A DNA stretch of 12,376 nucleotides from CAYJAD01 sp964372165. GTDB taxonomy: Bacteria > Desulfobacterota > Desulfovibrionia > Desulfovibrionales > Desulfovibrionaceae. The notes beneath the pieces are model-generated. The model was given only the letters and a program-made list of their open reading frames with translations, was not told the origin of the DNA and did not search any database. Below are positions 1 to 6,064 of the stretch, one piece after another; positions within the stretch are counted from its first letter, which is position 1; every line of letters starts with the position of its first letter. A program made the translations under genes and the position numbers. Location of the stretch: assembly GCA_964372165.1 (NCBI GenBank), contig CAYJPT010000065.1, forward strand, positions 1-12,376. Reading direction: 5' to 3'.

Positions 1-12
1 CAGTGTGCCTTT

Positions 13-42
13 CTGATTTATTCTGCTTGCAGAATAAATCAG
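13..42. promoter_or_regulatory. Perfect 13-bp hairpin upstream of gcvT
   Basis: The arms CTGATTTATTCTG (13-25) and CAGAATAAATCAG (30-42) are exact reverse complements around a CTTG tetraloop. The hairpin ends 31 bases before the gcvT start. The sequence after it (CATTTCCT) is only weakly T-rich, so it is not a textbook intrinsic terminator. It may end the preceding transcript, or be the expression platform of a leader element such as a glycine riboswitch lying off the left edge. No riboswitch aptamer is visible in the window. Confidence 0.6.
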
Positions 43-64
43 CATTTCCTTAAGTTAGTATTAT

Positions 65-70
65 GGAGGT
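65..70 (+). promoter_or_regulatory. Ribosome binding site deciding the gcvT GTG start
   Basis: GGAGGT stands only three bases before the GTG at 74. The ATG at 63 overlaps it but reads into a TAG after three codons, so GTG is the only sensible start. The short spacing combined with a GTG start suggests moderated initiation. Confidence 0.65.
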
Positions 71-73
71 CTA

Positions 74-1159
74 GTGACTACATTACTTCAAACTCCTTTG
101 ACCCAGTGGCATATTGCTAATGGTGCAAAAATGGCAGGATTTGCCGGCTTTGATATGCCTATCCAATATACAGGCATTTTGGCTGAGCATGAACATACCC
201 GTAAAATAGCATCAGTATTTGATATATGCCATATGGGTGAATTCACAATAAAGGGTCAAGGTGCTTCAGAGGCCCTTGCTAAAGCCGTTACGCATAATTT
301 AGATACCTTGAAGATTGGTAAATGCCGTTATGGCTTTTTATTAAATGAGCAAGGTAATATCTTAGATGATCTTATTGTTTACCGTATGGGCGATGATGAC
401 TTTATGTTAGTAGTTAATGGTGCTTGTGCAGAAAATGATTTTAATACATTAAAAGAACGTATGCCAAGCCATGTTGAGCTGCAAGATATTTCATCTGATG
501 TGGCCAAAATTGACTTGCAAGGTCCTGAGTCTTTGGCTGTATTAGAAACAGTTCTTGCTAAAACATTTACACATTTAGCATATTTTTCTTTTGAAGAAGT
601 TGATTATAATGGTTACAAAATTATAGTAAGCCGCACCGGTTATACTGGTGAATTGGGCTATGAATTGTACTTACCCTGGAGCAATGCTCTAAGTTTATGG
701 GAAAATCTTTTGAACGATGAGCGTGTTAAACCTGCCGGACTAGGTGCAAGAGATACCTTACGTCTTGAGTCTGGCTTGCCTCTTTATGGGCATGATTTAG
801 ATGATGCACACAATCCAACAGAGGCTGGAATGGGTAAAATGCTTACAAGTACTGCTTCATATGTGGGGCATGAGCATGTGGGGGAAGTGCGGCAAGTGCT
901 TATTCCACTGCGCATTGATGGACGTCGTGCTGCAAGGCATGGTGATGTACTTTGCCTTGCAAATGGTGATGAGGTGGGAATTGTCACAAGTGGTTCGTTT
1001 GCTCCTTCGCTTGGATATGTGATTGCACTGGCTTGGCTTAGTGCCGATTATGCTCAAGAAAAGGAATTTATTGTAAAATCAGCACGTGCGTCTTTACAGG
1101 CTCAAGTGGCAACATTGCCATTTTATACTGCAGGAACTGCACGAAAAAAACTATCATAA
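74..1159 (+). CDS. gcvT: Glycine cleavage system T protein (aminomethyltransferase)
   Basis: This cytoplasmic enzyme takes the aminomethyl group from lipoylated H protein, releases ammonia and makes 5,10-methylene-THF (EC 2.1.2.10). The 361 residues are near the usual length. The N-terminus has the family pattern LxxTPLxxxH...GAKM.GFAGFDMPIQY (about 4-32), then FDICHMGE (49-56). The conserved acidic pair in ILDDLIVYR (D98/D99) includes the catalytic Asp. SRTGYTGELGYE (186-197) and GLGARDTLRLE (222-232) are folate-domain signatures. The C-terminal barrel carries GIVTSGSFAPSLGYVIAL, as expected for the GCV_T_C domain. The start is GTG behind GGAGGT. It is first in a gcvT-gcvH-gcvPA-gcvPB operon, with gcvH 27 bases downstream. 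The identification is firm. Confidence 0.96.
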   Translation: MTTLLQTPLTQWHIANGAKMAGFAGFDMPIQYTGILAEHEHTRKIASVFDICHMGEFTIKGQGASEALAKAVTHNLDTLKIGKCRYGFLLNEQGNILDDLIVYRMGDDDFMLVVNGACAENDFNTLKERMPSHVELQDISSDVAKIDLQGPESLAVLETVLAKTFTHLAYFSFEEVDYNGYKIIVSRTGYTGELGYELYLPWSNALSLWENLLNDERVKPAGLGARDTLRLESGLPLYGHDLDDAHNPTEAGMGKMLTSTASYVGHEHVGEVRQVLIPLRIDGRRAARHGDVLCLANGDEVGIVTSGSFAPSLGYVIALAWLSADYAQEKEFIVKSARASLQAQVATLPFYTAGTARKKLS

Positions 1160-1176
1160 CAATCAATTAAATACTT

Positions 1177-1182
1177 GGAGGT
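1177..1182 (+). promoter_or_regulatory. Ribosome binding site fixing the gcvH start
   Basis: GGAGGT lies four bases before the ATG at 1187. A longer reading frame could open at TTG 1175, but that codon overlaps this Shine-Dalgarno sequence and would add only MEVY, so the ATG at 1187 is preferred. Confidence 0.7.
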
Positions 1183-1186
1183 ATAT

Positions 1187-1567
1187 ATGTCAAATCCAGC
1201 AGATCTTTTATATGATAAGACCCACGAATGGGTACGCATTGAGGGTGAAGAGGCAGTTATTGGTATAACACATTTTGCGCAAGACTCCTTAGGTGATATT
1301 ACTTACATTGATTTACCTAGTGAAGGCACTGTGTTAAGCACTGGTGACGAATTTGGTTCTATTGAGTCAGTTAAGGCTGCCAGTGAATTATATTCACCTG
1401 TTAATGGTGAAGTTATTGCCGCCAATAATGATTTGAATGCTACACCGGAAGTAGTAAATAGCAGCCCGTATACTGATGGATGGATGCTGCGCATTAAGCT
1501 TTCTAGTAAGCCTGAAGGTTTAATGGATGCCAAAGCTTATGAAGCTTTTTGTGCTGAGCAAGCTTAG
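1187..1567 (+). CDS. gcvH: Glycine cleavage system H protein (lipoyl carrier)
   Basis: Small lipoyl-domain protein that shuttles the aminomethyl intermediate from P protein to T protein and is reoxidised by dihydrolipoamide dehydrogenase. With the ATG at 1187 it has 126 residues, typical for the family. The N-terminus has YDKTHEWVRIEG (9-20), then GITHFAQDSLGDITYIDLP. The lipoylation motif is GSIESVKAASELYSPVNGEV, with the modified lysine at K63. The C-terminal part has NSSPYTDGWMLRIKL, matching the conserved P-Y-x-x-GW-x-x-x-I segment. It is second in the gcv operon. The downstream gap to gcvPA is 106 bases and contains secondary structure. No lipoate ligase or lipoyl synthase gene is present in the window. 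Confidence 0.96.
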   Translation: MSNPADLLYDKTHEWVRIEGEEAVIGITHFAQDSLGDITYIDLPSEGTVLSTGDEFGSIESVKAASELYSPVNGEVIAANNDLNATPEVVNSSPYTDGWMLRIKLSSKPEGLMDAKAYEAFCAEQA

Positions 1568-1579
1568 TCTTTTTTGATA

Positions 1580-1614
1580 TTTATGCCCGTGTTGGGCTTA
1601 AAATTTTGATTTTT
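1580..1614 (+). terminator. Possible weak terminator/attenuator between gcvH and gcvPA
   Basis: GCCC-GTGTT-GGGC (1585-1597) forms a compact 4-bp GC stem. It can extend by TTTA/TAAA past a T-T mismatch, and is followed by TTTTGATTTTT (1604-1614). That is the layout of a weak intrinsic terminator. Because gcvPA must still be expressed, it would be a partial terminator, an attenuator or a 3' end stabilising gcvTH mRNA. The call rests on sequence pattern only. Confidence 0.4.
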
Positions 1615-1651
1615 AACTATTTCAAGATTTATTAACGCGCCCTACACGGGC
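1585..1651. repeat. 13-bp inverted repeat in the gcvH-gcvPA gap
   Basis: GCCCGTGTTGGGC (1585-1597) and GCCCTACACGGGC (1639-1651) pair at 12 of 13 positions across a 41-base loop. Each arm is also a small self-hairpin of the form GCCC-N5-GGGC, with loops GTGTT and TACAC that could themselves pair (GTGT with ACAC). The two local hairpins and the long stem are mutually exclusive. The second arm ends 10 bases before the gcvPA Shine-Dalgarno AGGTGG (1662-1667). Confidence 0.7.
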
Positions 1652-1673
1652 CAAGCCATATAGGTGGGTACAT

Positions 1674-3005
1674 ATGCCCTTTATTCCTCATACTTCAAAC
1701 GAAATTGAAGAAATGCTTGCACGCATTGGCGTGAAAGCCATGGACGACCTTTTTGCAGATATCACACCAGATATGCGCCCTAAATCATACGACATGCCAA
1801 ATGGTTTAAGTGAGATTGATGTTTGTGCATATTTTGAAAATCTTGCTGCAAAAAATAATGCGCAATCCATTAGTTTTTTGGGAGCTGGTTTTTATGACCA
1901 TGCCATTCCAACAGCTGTTGGCGCATTAAGTTCACGTAGTGAATTTTATACCTCTTATACTCCTTATCAGCCTGAGTCATCACAAGGTACTTTGCAGGCT
2001 ATTTTTGAATATCAGACTGCTGTGACACGCCTTTTTGATATGGATTGTGCCAATGCATCTGTTTACGATGGAGGTTCGGCACTTTTTGAATCCATGATGA
2101 TGGCAGCTCGCCTGACTAAGCGCAAAAAAATGGTTTATGATGCTGGTATTAATCCTATTTGGCGACGCATGATGGTAGACTATTGTGCTTTTTTGAATAT
2201 CGATTTGGTGGAAGTTGCACATAAAAATGGCCGCGCAGACATGCAAGCTTTAAAGGCTGCCATTGATACTGATTGTGCCGCTGTTTTGGTGCAAAATCCA
2301 AATTTCTTTGGTTCAATCGAGGATTATAGTGAATTGTTTGCTCATGCAAAACAACAAAAAGCACTTTCAGTTATTTCGGTATATCCTGTTATGCAAGCAG
2401 TAATGAAAACTGCTGGAGAAATGGGAGCCGATATAGCCGTTGCAGATGGGCAAGCCTTAGGTTTACCACTGTCTTTTGGTGGCCCATATCTTGGCATTAT
2501 GACTTGTAGCAAAGAGTATATTCGTCAATTTCCCGGCCGTATTGCCGGGCGTACAGTAGATGTAGACGGCAAAACCGGATATGTGTTGACCTTGCAAGCA
2601 AGGGAACAACATATACGTAGAGCAAAGGCCACATCAAATATTTGTTCCAATCAGTCACTTTGCGCTTTACGTAGTCTTATGTATTTGTCGCTTCTTGGGC
2701 CGCAAGGTCTTACACGTGTAGCTTTATTAGGTATGGAAAACTTACGCTACGCTGTTGAAAAATGGACAGCTTTACCAGGTGTTAGCTTGTTGAATGATGC
2801 ACCATATGGTAATGAGGTGGCACTACGTTTGCCAGTACCTGCCGAGCAGCTTATAAATAAAATGTTAGAGCAAAATATTGCCATTGGTTTTCCTGTGGGT
2901 CGTTATTATGAAGGCATGGAAAATGTGCTACTCATGGCTTGTACAGAAAAGACCAGCTTAGAACAAATTGATACTGCCATTGGCAAAGTAAAAGGATTAC
3001 TCTAA
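1674..3005 (+). CDS. gcvPA: Glycine dehydrogenase (decarboxylating) subunit 1
   Basis: N-terminal half of the split P protein. With GcvPB it forms the PLP-dependent glycine decarboxylase (EC 1.4.4.2) that passes the aminomethyl group to lipoyl-GcvH. The 443 residues match the stand-alone alpha-subunit length. Visible family segments are YTPYQPESSQGTLQ (95-108), DGGSALFE (132-139), GLPLSFGGPYLG (263-274), FPGRIAGRTVD (286-296) and REQHIRRAKATSNICSNQ (310-327). As expected for this subunit, the PLP-lysine motif is absent, since it lies in GcvPB. The ATG at 1674 follows AGGTGG at 1662-1667. The stop codon TAA shares its last A with the gcvPB ATG, indicating translational coupling of the two subunits. 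The identification is firm. Confidence 0.96.
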   Translation: MPFIPHTSNEIEEMLARIGVKAMDDLFADITPDMRPKSYDMPNGLSEIDVCAYFENLAAKNNAQSISFLGAGFYDHAIPTAVGALSSRSEFYTSYTPYQPESSQGTLQAIFEYQTAVTRLFDMDCANASVYDGGSALFESMMMAARLTKRKKMVYDAGINPIWRRMMVDYCAFLNIDLVEVAHKNGRADMQALKAAIDTDCAAVLVQNPNFFGSIEDYSELFAHAKQQKALSVISVYPVMQAVMKTAGEMGADIAVADGQALGLPLSFGGPYLGIMTCSKEYIRQFPGRIAGRTVDVDGKTGYVLTLQAREQHIRRAKATSNICSNQSLCALRSLMYLSLLGPQGLTRVALLGMENLRYAVEKWTALPGVSLLNDAPYGNEVALRLPVPAEQLINKMLEQNIAIGFPVGRYYEGMENVLLMACTEKTSLEQIDTAIGKVKGLL

Positions 3006-4441
3006 TGAAAACACTTTATGATAAATCCGTTAGTGGGCGTGTGGGCTGGCTTCCAAAACCTGCGCAAAAAAGTGCTACAGATATGCTACCAGAAGCACTT
3101 GTGCGTAAAAGCCCTTTGAGACTGCCTGAACTTTCTGAATTAGATGTGGTACGTCATTTTACACTGTTATCCAAGCTTAATTTTGGAGTGGATAGTAACT
3201 TCTATCCCCTTGGTTCTTGCACAATGAAGTATAATCCAAAATTTACAGAAGCAGTTGCTGCAATGCCTGGATTTTCAAACTTGCATCCTGCCCTCGCTCA
3301 ATTTGAGAATGGTGAAAAATTAACGCAAGGTGCACTAGAATGCATTTGGGACTTTGAACGCTTACTTTGCGAAATTACCGGTATGGATTCATATACATTG
3401 CAACCAATGGCCGGTGCGCATGGCGAATTTACTGGTGCTATGCTTATAGCTGCATATCATCGTGACAAAGGCAACAAAAAAACTAAAGTCATTTGTCCAG
3501 ACTCAGCGCATGGCACAAACCCAGCATCAGCAGTACTTGCCGGATATGAAGTTATAAATATTGAATCTCGTGATGGCATTATTGATCCTGATGTTTTAGA
3601 GGCAGCACTTGATGAAGATGTGGCTGCGGTTATGATGACTTGCCCCAATACTTTAGGCTTGTTTGAAAATAATCTTCCTAAAATAGTTGAAAAATTACGC
3701 CGTATTGATGCACTATTATATTACGATGGCGCAAATATGAATGCAATTTTAGGTAAAATGCGAGTGGGCGACGTGGGTTTTGATGTTGTGCATTGGAATG
3801 TACACAAAACTCTAGCTACACCGCATGGTGGAGGTGGTCCGGGTGCTGGACCAGTAGGTGTTTCTGCACGTCTTACACCTTATATGCCTATTTCACGAGT
3901 GCAAAAGCGTGAAGACGGCACTTTTTATCTTGATTATAATCATCCAAAATCTATTGGCTATATTGCACCATTTTATGGCAGTTTTGGCGTATTAATCAAA
4001 GCATATGCATATGTTTTGCGCCTTGGTGGTGAAGGTTTGACACGAGTGGCTGAACATGCTGTGCTAAATGCTAACTATTTGAAGAAATTGGTTGAGCACT
4101 TTCTTGATGTGCCATATGCGCGTATTTGTGCACATGAGTTTGTTGCTTCAGCCCCTAACGGTGTTAAAGCTTTAGATGTGGCCAAGGGACTTTTGGATAA
4201 TGGTTTTCATGCACCTACGGTTTATTTTCCGCTTATTGTACCAGAGTGTTTGATGGTTGAACCAACTGAAACAGAAAATAAACAGACATTAGATGAATTT
4301 GCTGCAGCTCTTGAAGAAATTGTTAAACTTGGCTTGAGTGATCCGGAAACATTAAAAAGTGCCCCTACAAAAACATCGGTGCGCAGACTTGATGAAACTG
4401 CAGCCGCAAGAAATATGGTACTTACTGAAGATATGGCATAA
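3005..4441 (+). CDS. gcvPB: Glycine dehydrogenase (decarboxylating) subunit 2
   Basis: C-terminal half of the split P protein, carrying the cofactor lysine. The 478 residues match the usual beta-subunit length. Signatures are NFYPLGSCTMKYNPK (65-79), LQPMAGAHGEFTG (132-144), DSAHGTNPASA (166-176), YYDGANMNAI (239-248) and HWNVHKTLATPHGGGGPGAG, in which K268 is the expected Schiff-base lysine to PLP. EPTETENK (419-426) is the conserved C-terminal element. The start ATG overlaps the gcvPA stop by one base, with AAGGA upstream as a modest ribosome site, so expression probably depends on gcvPA translation. It is the last gene of the gcv operon; gcvL/lpd is not adjacent. The split PA/PB form is common in anaerobes and archaea. 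Confidence 0.96.
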   Translation: MKTLYDKSVSGRVGWLPKPAQKSATDMLPEALVRKSPLRLPELSELDVVRHFTLLSKLNFGVDSNFYPLGSCTMKYNPKFTEAVAAMPGFSNLHPALAQFENGEKLTQGALECIWDFERLLCEITGMDSYTLQPMAGAHGEFTGAMLIAAYHRDKGNKKTKVICPDSAHGTNPASAVLAGYEVINIESRDGIIDPDVLEAALDEDVAAVMMTCPNTLGLFENNLPKIVEKLRRIDALLYYDGANMNAILGKMRVGDVGFDVVHWNVHKTLATPHGGGGPGAGPVGVSARLTPYMPISRVQKREDGTFYLDYNHPKSIGYIAPFYGSFGVLIKAYAYVLRLGGEGLTRVAEHAVLNANYLKKLVEHFLDVPYARICAHEFVASAPNGVKALDVAKGLLDNGFHAPTVYFPLIVPECLMVEPTETENKQTLDEFAAALEEIVKLGLSDPETLKSAPTKTSVRRLDETAAARNMVLTEDMA

Positions 4442-4469
4442 AAATTTTTACAAATTAGCTTTATAATGT

Positions 4470-4505
4470 TAGCCTTTTGCATGATAATTGTGCAAAGGGC
4501 TATTT
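4470..4505 (+). terminator. Terminator-like hairpin after gcvPB
   Basis: TAGCCTTTTGCA (4470-4481) pairs with TGCAAAGGGCTA (4491-4502) over 12 positions including one G-T wobble, around a 9-base loop, and is followed by a short TTT. It begins 28 bases after the gcvPB stop. The U-tract is poor, so termination may be partial, but the position fits the end of the gcv transcript. Confidence 0.6.
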
Positions 4506-4521
4506 ACGTTGAAAAATTTAA

Positions 4522-4549
4522 GAATTCTGCACATCAAGAGTCCTGCACA
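4522..4549. repeat. Two direct copies of a GANTYCTGCACA motif
   Basis: GAATTCTGCACA (4522-4533) and GAGTCCTGCACA (4538-4549) agree at 10 of 12 positions with a 16-base period. An inverted third copy, GTGCAGGACTC, is at 4608-4618. Repeated sites in a promoter-bearing spacer suggest a regulator binding site, but no regulator is identified. Confidence 0.45.
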
Positions 4550-4618
4550 ATTACTTTTTCAGTATAATTTTGTGAAAATTGTAAAAAAAGTTTACAAAAA
4601 ATTTACAGTGCAGGACTC
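4538..4618. repeat. 81-nt nested inverted-repeat element
   Basis: The outer arms GAGTCCTGCAC (4538-4548) and GTGCAGGACTC (4608-4618) are a perfect 11-bp match. Inside them ACTTTTT (4553-4559) pairs with AAAAAGT (4585-4591), and innermost AATTTT-GTG-AAAATT (4566-4580) is a perfect 6-bp hairpin. The three stems nest coaxially. AAAAATTTAA occurs at 4512-4521 and directly after the element at 4619-4628. Candidates are a small structured RNA, a regulator binding region or a miniature mobile remnant; the sequence alone does not decide. Confidence 0.6.
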
Positions 4619-4704
4619 AAAAATTTAAAAGTGTATATATTCAGTTGACGCTAAAAAAATGATAATTTACTGCAACAATATAATTAAGCGGATTAAACAG
4701 TATA

Positions 4705-4735
4705 ATATAAAATGTTATAAACAATATATAAAATG
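4705..4735. repeat. ATATAAAATG direct repeats, 21-bp period
   Basis: Identical decamers lie at 4705-4714 and 4726-4735, two helical turns apart. A related AATATAAAAAATG is at 4756-4768. The composition is extremely A+T-rich, so chance similarity is a real possibility. Confidence 0.35.
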
Positions 4736-4979
4736 CAACTTGCCGGAAAATTAGTAATATAAAAAATGATATTTTCATAAAACATACTGAAATAGCAGCA
4801 TAAAATTATCATTGGTTGTGTGAGTTTGTTTATGTGCAAAAGATGCGTGAAAGTGTTATTTTAAATAGCAAAATGAAATTTTTGCAAGTTATTTTTCTTG
4901 CTTGTAAAATATTAAGTAGTAGAGTATCGTAGTCTTGTATTTAGGTTTTTAGTGCCCATTTCGCTAACCGCATTATTTT

Positions 4980-4984
4980 GGGAG
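4980..4984 (+). promoter_or_regulatory. Ribosome binding site fixing the cheB start
   Basis: GGGAG is followed six bases later by GTG at 4991. The frame stays open back to another GTG at 4952, but that would put 13 hydrophobic, non-conserved residues before the receiver domain and has no Shine-Dalgarno of its own. The GTG at 4991 places MAKVLIVDDS exactly at the usual domain start. Confidence 0.75.
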
Positions 4985-4990
4985 ATTATT

Positions 4991-6049
4991 GTGGCAAAAG
5001 TTTTAATTGTTGATGATTCTATTTTTATGCGCAAAGCTCTAGCAACATTGATAGAGAGTGACCCTACTATAAAGATTGTTGGTACTGCCAATAATGGAGA
5101 GGAAGCTCTCAAGAAAATTGATGAACTTGATCCTGATGTTGTAACCCTAGATATAGAAATGCCAAGAATGGACGGTTTGACAGCACTTGGTCATATTATG
5201 AGAACTAAGCCAAGGCCAGTTATCATGATAAGCTCCCTTACCGAAGAAGGTGCACAAGCAACTTTAAAAGCTATGGAGCTTGGGGCTTTGGACTTTTTGC
5301 CTAAGTCTTTAAGTGCTGAAGGTGATGTTTTTGGTAAGGAACTTACAAAAAAAATTAAGCTTTTGGCTAGAAGAAAACCGCTTATGCAGCTGCGGTTTGA
5401 AGCAAAAAAAACTGGTGCAAAACCAGGTCTTGGTGGTTTAACTTCAAAAAATCAAGTATTAAATCCTTGTGTTGGCCCAAGAGATATAATTGGTATAGGT
5501 GTTTCAACCGGTGGGCCTCCAGCGGTACAAAAAGTTCTTTCAGCATTACCCAAAGACTTTCCGGCAACAATTTTAATTGCTCAACACATGCCTGCTGCTT
5601 TTACAGGTCCTTTTGCTAAACGATTAGATGGTGTTTCACAAATATCAGTAAGTGAAGCGCAACATGGTATCAGACCACAAGCAGGGCACGCATATATAGC
5701 ACCGGGTGGTAGGCATATGCGACTTATTAAGCGTGGGCCGCTCATGGAAATTGAAATTTCTGATGAACCGGCTTCAGCACTTTATAAGCCTTCTGCAACT
5801 GAGCTTATGACTTCAATTGCACAATGTAACCCACGTAAATCAATGGGTGTTATTTTAACTGGTATGGGTAGTGATGGTCTTGATGGTATACGCCTATTGC
5901 GTGAAAAAGGTGGATACATAATGGCACAAAGTGAAGCTTCTTGTGTAGTATATGGTATGCCAAAGGCTATTGTAGATGCAAAATTAACCGATCAGATATT
6001 AGATATTGATAGTGTAGCTGAAGCAATGATAACGGCAGTAAAAGCATAA
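4991..6049 (+). CDS. cheB: Chemotaxis protein-glutamate methylesterase/deamidase CheB
   Basis: Response regulator that removes methyl groups from receptor glutamates (EC 3.1.1.61) and deamidates glutamines when phosphorylated by CheA, giving adaptation. It has 352 residues from GTG 4991. The N-terminal receiver domain (about 1-120) has the acidic pocket D8/D9, phospho-acceptor D54 in LDIEMPRMDG, S81 and K105 (FLPK). A short linker (about 125-162) leads to the methylesterase domain with catalytic triad residues S172 (VSTGGPPA), H199 (IAQHMPAAF) and D295 (GMGSDGLDG). All key residues are present, so it should be active. It heads the che gene block and is followed 15 bases later by the HEAT-repeat gene. 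CheR is two genes downstream. The identification is firm. Confidence 0.96.
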   Translation: MAKVLIVDDSIFMRKALATLIESDPTIKIVGTANNGEEALKKIDELDPDVVTLDIEMPRMDGLTALGHIMRTKPRPVIMISSLTEEGAQATLKAMELGALDFLPKSLSAEGDVFGKELTKKIKLLARRKPLMQLRFEAKKTGAKPGLGGLTSKNQVLNPCVGPRDIIGIGVSTGGPPAVQKVLSALPKDFPATILIAQHMPAAFTGPFAKRLDGVSQISVSEAQHGIRPQAGHAYIAPGGRHMRLIKRGPLMEIEISDEPASALYKPSATELMTSIAQCNPRKSMGVILTGMGSDGLDGIRLLREKGGYIMAQSEASCVVYGMPKAIVDAKLTDQILDIDSVAEAMITAVKA

Positions 6050-6064
6050 GGGGAGAGGTGTGTT

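Larger units (their letters stand above)
4442..4990. other. 549-nt A+T-rich spacer between the gcv and che operons
   Basis: There is no convincing coding region on either strand. The only reading frame entering it on the + strand is the upstream extension of cheB. The spacer contains the gcvPB terminator-like hairpin (4470-4505), an 81-nt nested inverted repeat (4538-4618), repeated CTGCACA motifs, and ATATAAAATG repeats (4705-4735, with a looser third copy at 4756-4768). Several TATAAT-like hexamers occur (4679-4684, 4701-4706), but none has a good -35 at standard spacing. A TTGACG at 4645-4650 lacks a strong matching -10. No sigma-54 or sigma-28 promoter is evident in front of cheB, so its promoter cannot be fixed by eye. 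Confidence 0.6.

Noticed and set aside
1..73. Glycine riboswitch aptamer within the window
   Set aside because: Only 73 bases precede gcvT and none show the conserved aptamer core. An aptamer could only lie off the left edge.
1043..1050. GCCGATTA, a sigma-28 -10 look-alike inside gcvT
   Set aside because: No TAAA box stands at the required distance upstream and it is inside a coding region facing a gene with no flagellar link.
2427..2434. GCCGATAT, another sigma-28 -10 look-alike, inside gcvPA
   Set aside because: No matching -35 at correct spacing; ordinary coding sequence.
4645..4671. TTGACG (4645) with TTTACT (4666) as a sigma-70 promoter for cheB
   Set aside because: The spacer is 15 bases and the -10 matches only 4 of 6; too weak to annotate as a promoter.
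4952..4990. Upstream GTG start for cheB
   Set aside because: It would add 13 non-conserved residues before the receiver domain and lacks a Shine-Dalgarno, while GTG 4991 has GGGAG at good spacing.
4800..4990. Sigma-54 promoter upstream of cheB
   Set aside because: Several TTGC words are present, but none has a GG element at the fixed -24/-12 spacing.
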